Assembly: GCA_035362115.1 (NCBI GenBank)
Contig: DAOSDD010000248.1
Span: 1-6,149, forward strand
Origin: DUMC01 sp035362115
Lineage (GTDB): Bacteria > Bacillota > Clostridia > Acetivibrionales > DUMC01
Length of the DNA stretch: 6,149 nt
Reading direction: 5' to 3'
In this document: positions 6,068 to 6,149 of the stretch, piece after piece
Position numbering within the stretch: the stretch's first letter is position 1
Layout of the letters: each line of letters opens with the position of its first letter
Notes under the pieces: model-generated
Seen by the model: only the letters and a program-made list of their open reading frames with translations
What the model was told of the DNA's origin: nothing
Databases searched by the model: none
Position numbers and translations under genes: made by a program

Positions 6068-6105
6068 TTCCTGCAGCGTGCGAAATGAATTCGCCCTTGC
6101 AGGAA
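6068..6105. repeat. Nested inverted repeat in the asnS leader
   Basis: Outer arms TTCCTGCA (6068-6075) and TGCAGGAA (6098-6105) pair perfectly over 8 bp. Inside, GCGAA (6080-6084) pairs with TTCGC (6090-6094) around a 5-nt loop. The element ends just before the asnS ribosome binding site (6066-6063), so in the mRNA it could affect translation, or it could be a dispersed intergenic repeat. No T-box motif (AGGGTGGTACCGCG type) is present. Confidence 0.55.
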
Positions 6106-6106
6106 C

Positions 6107-6130
6107 AAAACTTTTTTATGAAAAAGTTTT
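6107..6130. repeat. A/T hairpin upstream of asnS
   Basis: AAAACTTTTT (6107-6116) and AAAAAGTTTT (6121-6130) form a 10-bp perfect stem with a 4-nt loop. With only one G-C pair it is a weak hairpin. It adjoins the nested inverted repeat at 6068-6105. The asnS promoter is not visible before the window ends at 6149 and probably lies outside it. Confidence 0.4.
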
Positions 6131-6149
6131 TATGGGCTTAAACTCATTT

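Noticed and set aside
6087..6098. GAATTCGCCCTT, identical to the flank of a common TA-cloning vector
   Set aside because: It lies inside a nested inverted repeat and continues smoothly into the asnS leader with no further vector sequence, so chance similarity is more likely than contamination; a genome-wide search would settle it.
6062..6149. T-box riboswitch upstream of asnS
   Set aside because: No T-box bulge consensus or terminator/antiterminator pair is recognisable in the visible leader.

Overview
The window looks like chromosomal DNA from a low-GC Gram-positive anaerobe of class Clostridia (Bacillota). The grounds are AT-rich DNA with strong GGAGG-type ribosome binding sites, an Asp23/Gls24-family gene, a clostridial-type AsnRS, a CCA-encoding tRNA gene, and two iron-sulfur proteins resembling anaerobic corrinoid enzymes. 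The species cannot be fixed from the sequence alone.

Left half (1-3914, + strand). After a possible terminator at the left edge there is a LacI/GalR-family repressor gene (297-1466). It is driven by a near-consensus sigma-A promoter with a perfect CpG-centred operator just after the predicted transcription start. A longer copy of the same operator, a perfect 22-bp palindrome, lies just after the repressor gene and upstream of two tandem paralogous genes (1743-2603 and 2722-3852). These encode cytoplasmic two-cluster 4Fe-4S proteins with the core signature of the QueG/reductive-dehalogenase superfamily. The shared operator suggests that the repressor controls itself and the pair, although neither paralogue is an obvious sugar gene. 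The gap between the paralogues carries a ladder of small hairpins with a 21-23 bp period. An 18-bp perfect inverted repeat ends the unit.

Right half (3917-6149, - strand). This is housekeeping DNA: asnS (asparaginyl-tRNA synthetase), then an Asp23/Gls24 envelope stress protein, then tRNA-Leu(UAG), all on the minus strand and converging on the shared bidirectional terminator. The asnS leader holds nested inverted repeats but no T-box signature.

The main points of interest are nine 5-residue tandem units inserted in the effector-binding domain of the LacI-type regulator, the matched operator pair linking that regulator to two uncharacterised RdhA/QueG-like proteins, and the hairpin ladder between those two genes. 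I did not find a clearly new defence, mobile or RNA-guided system.
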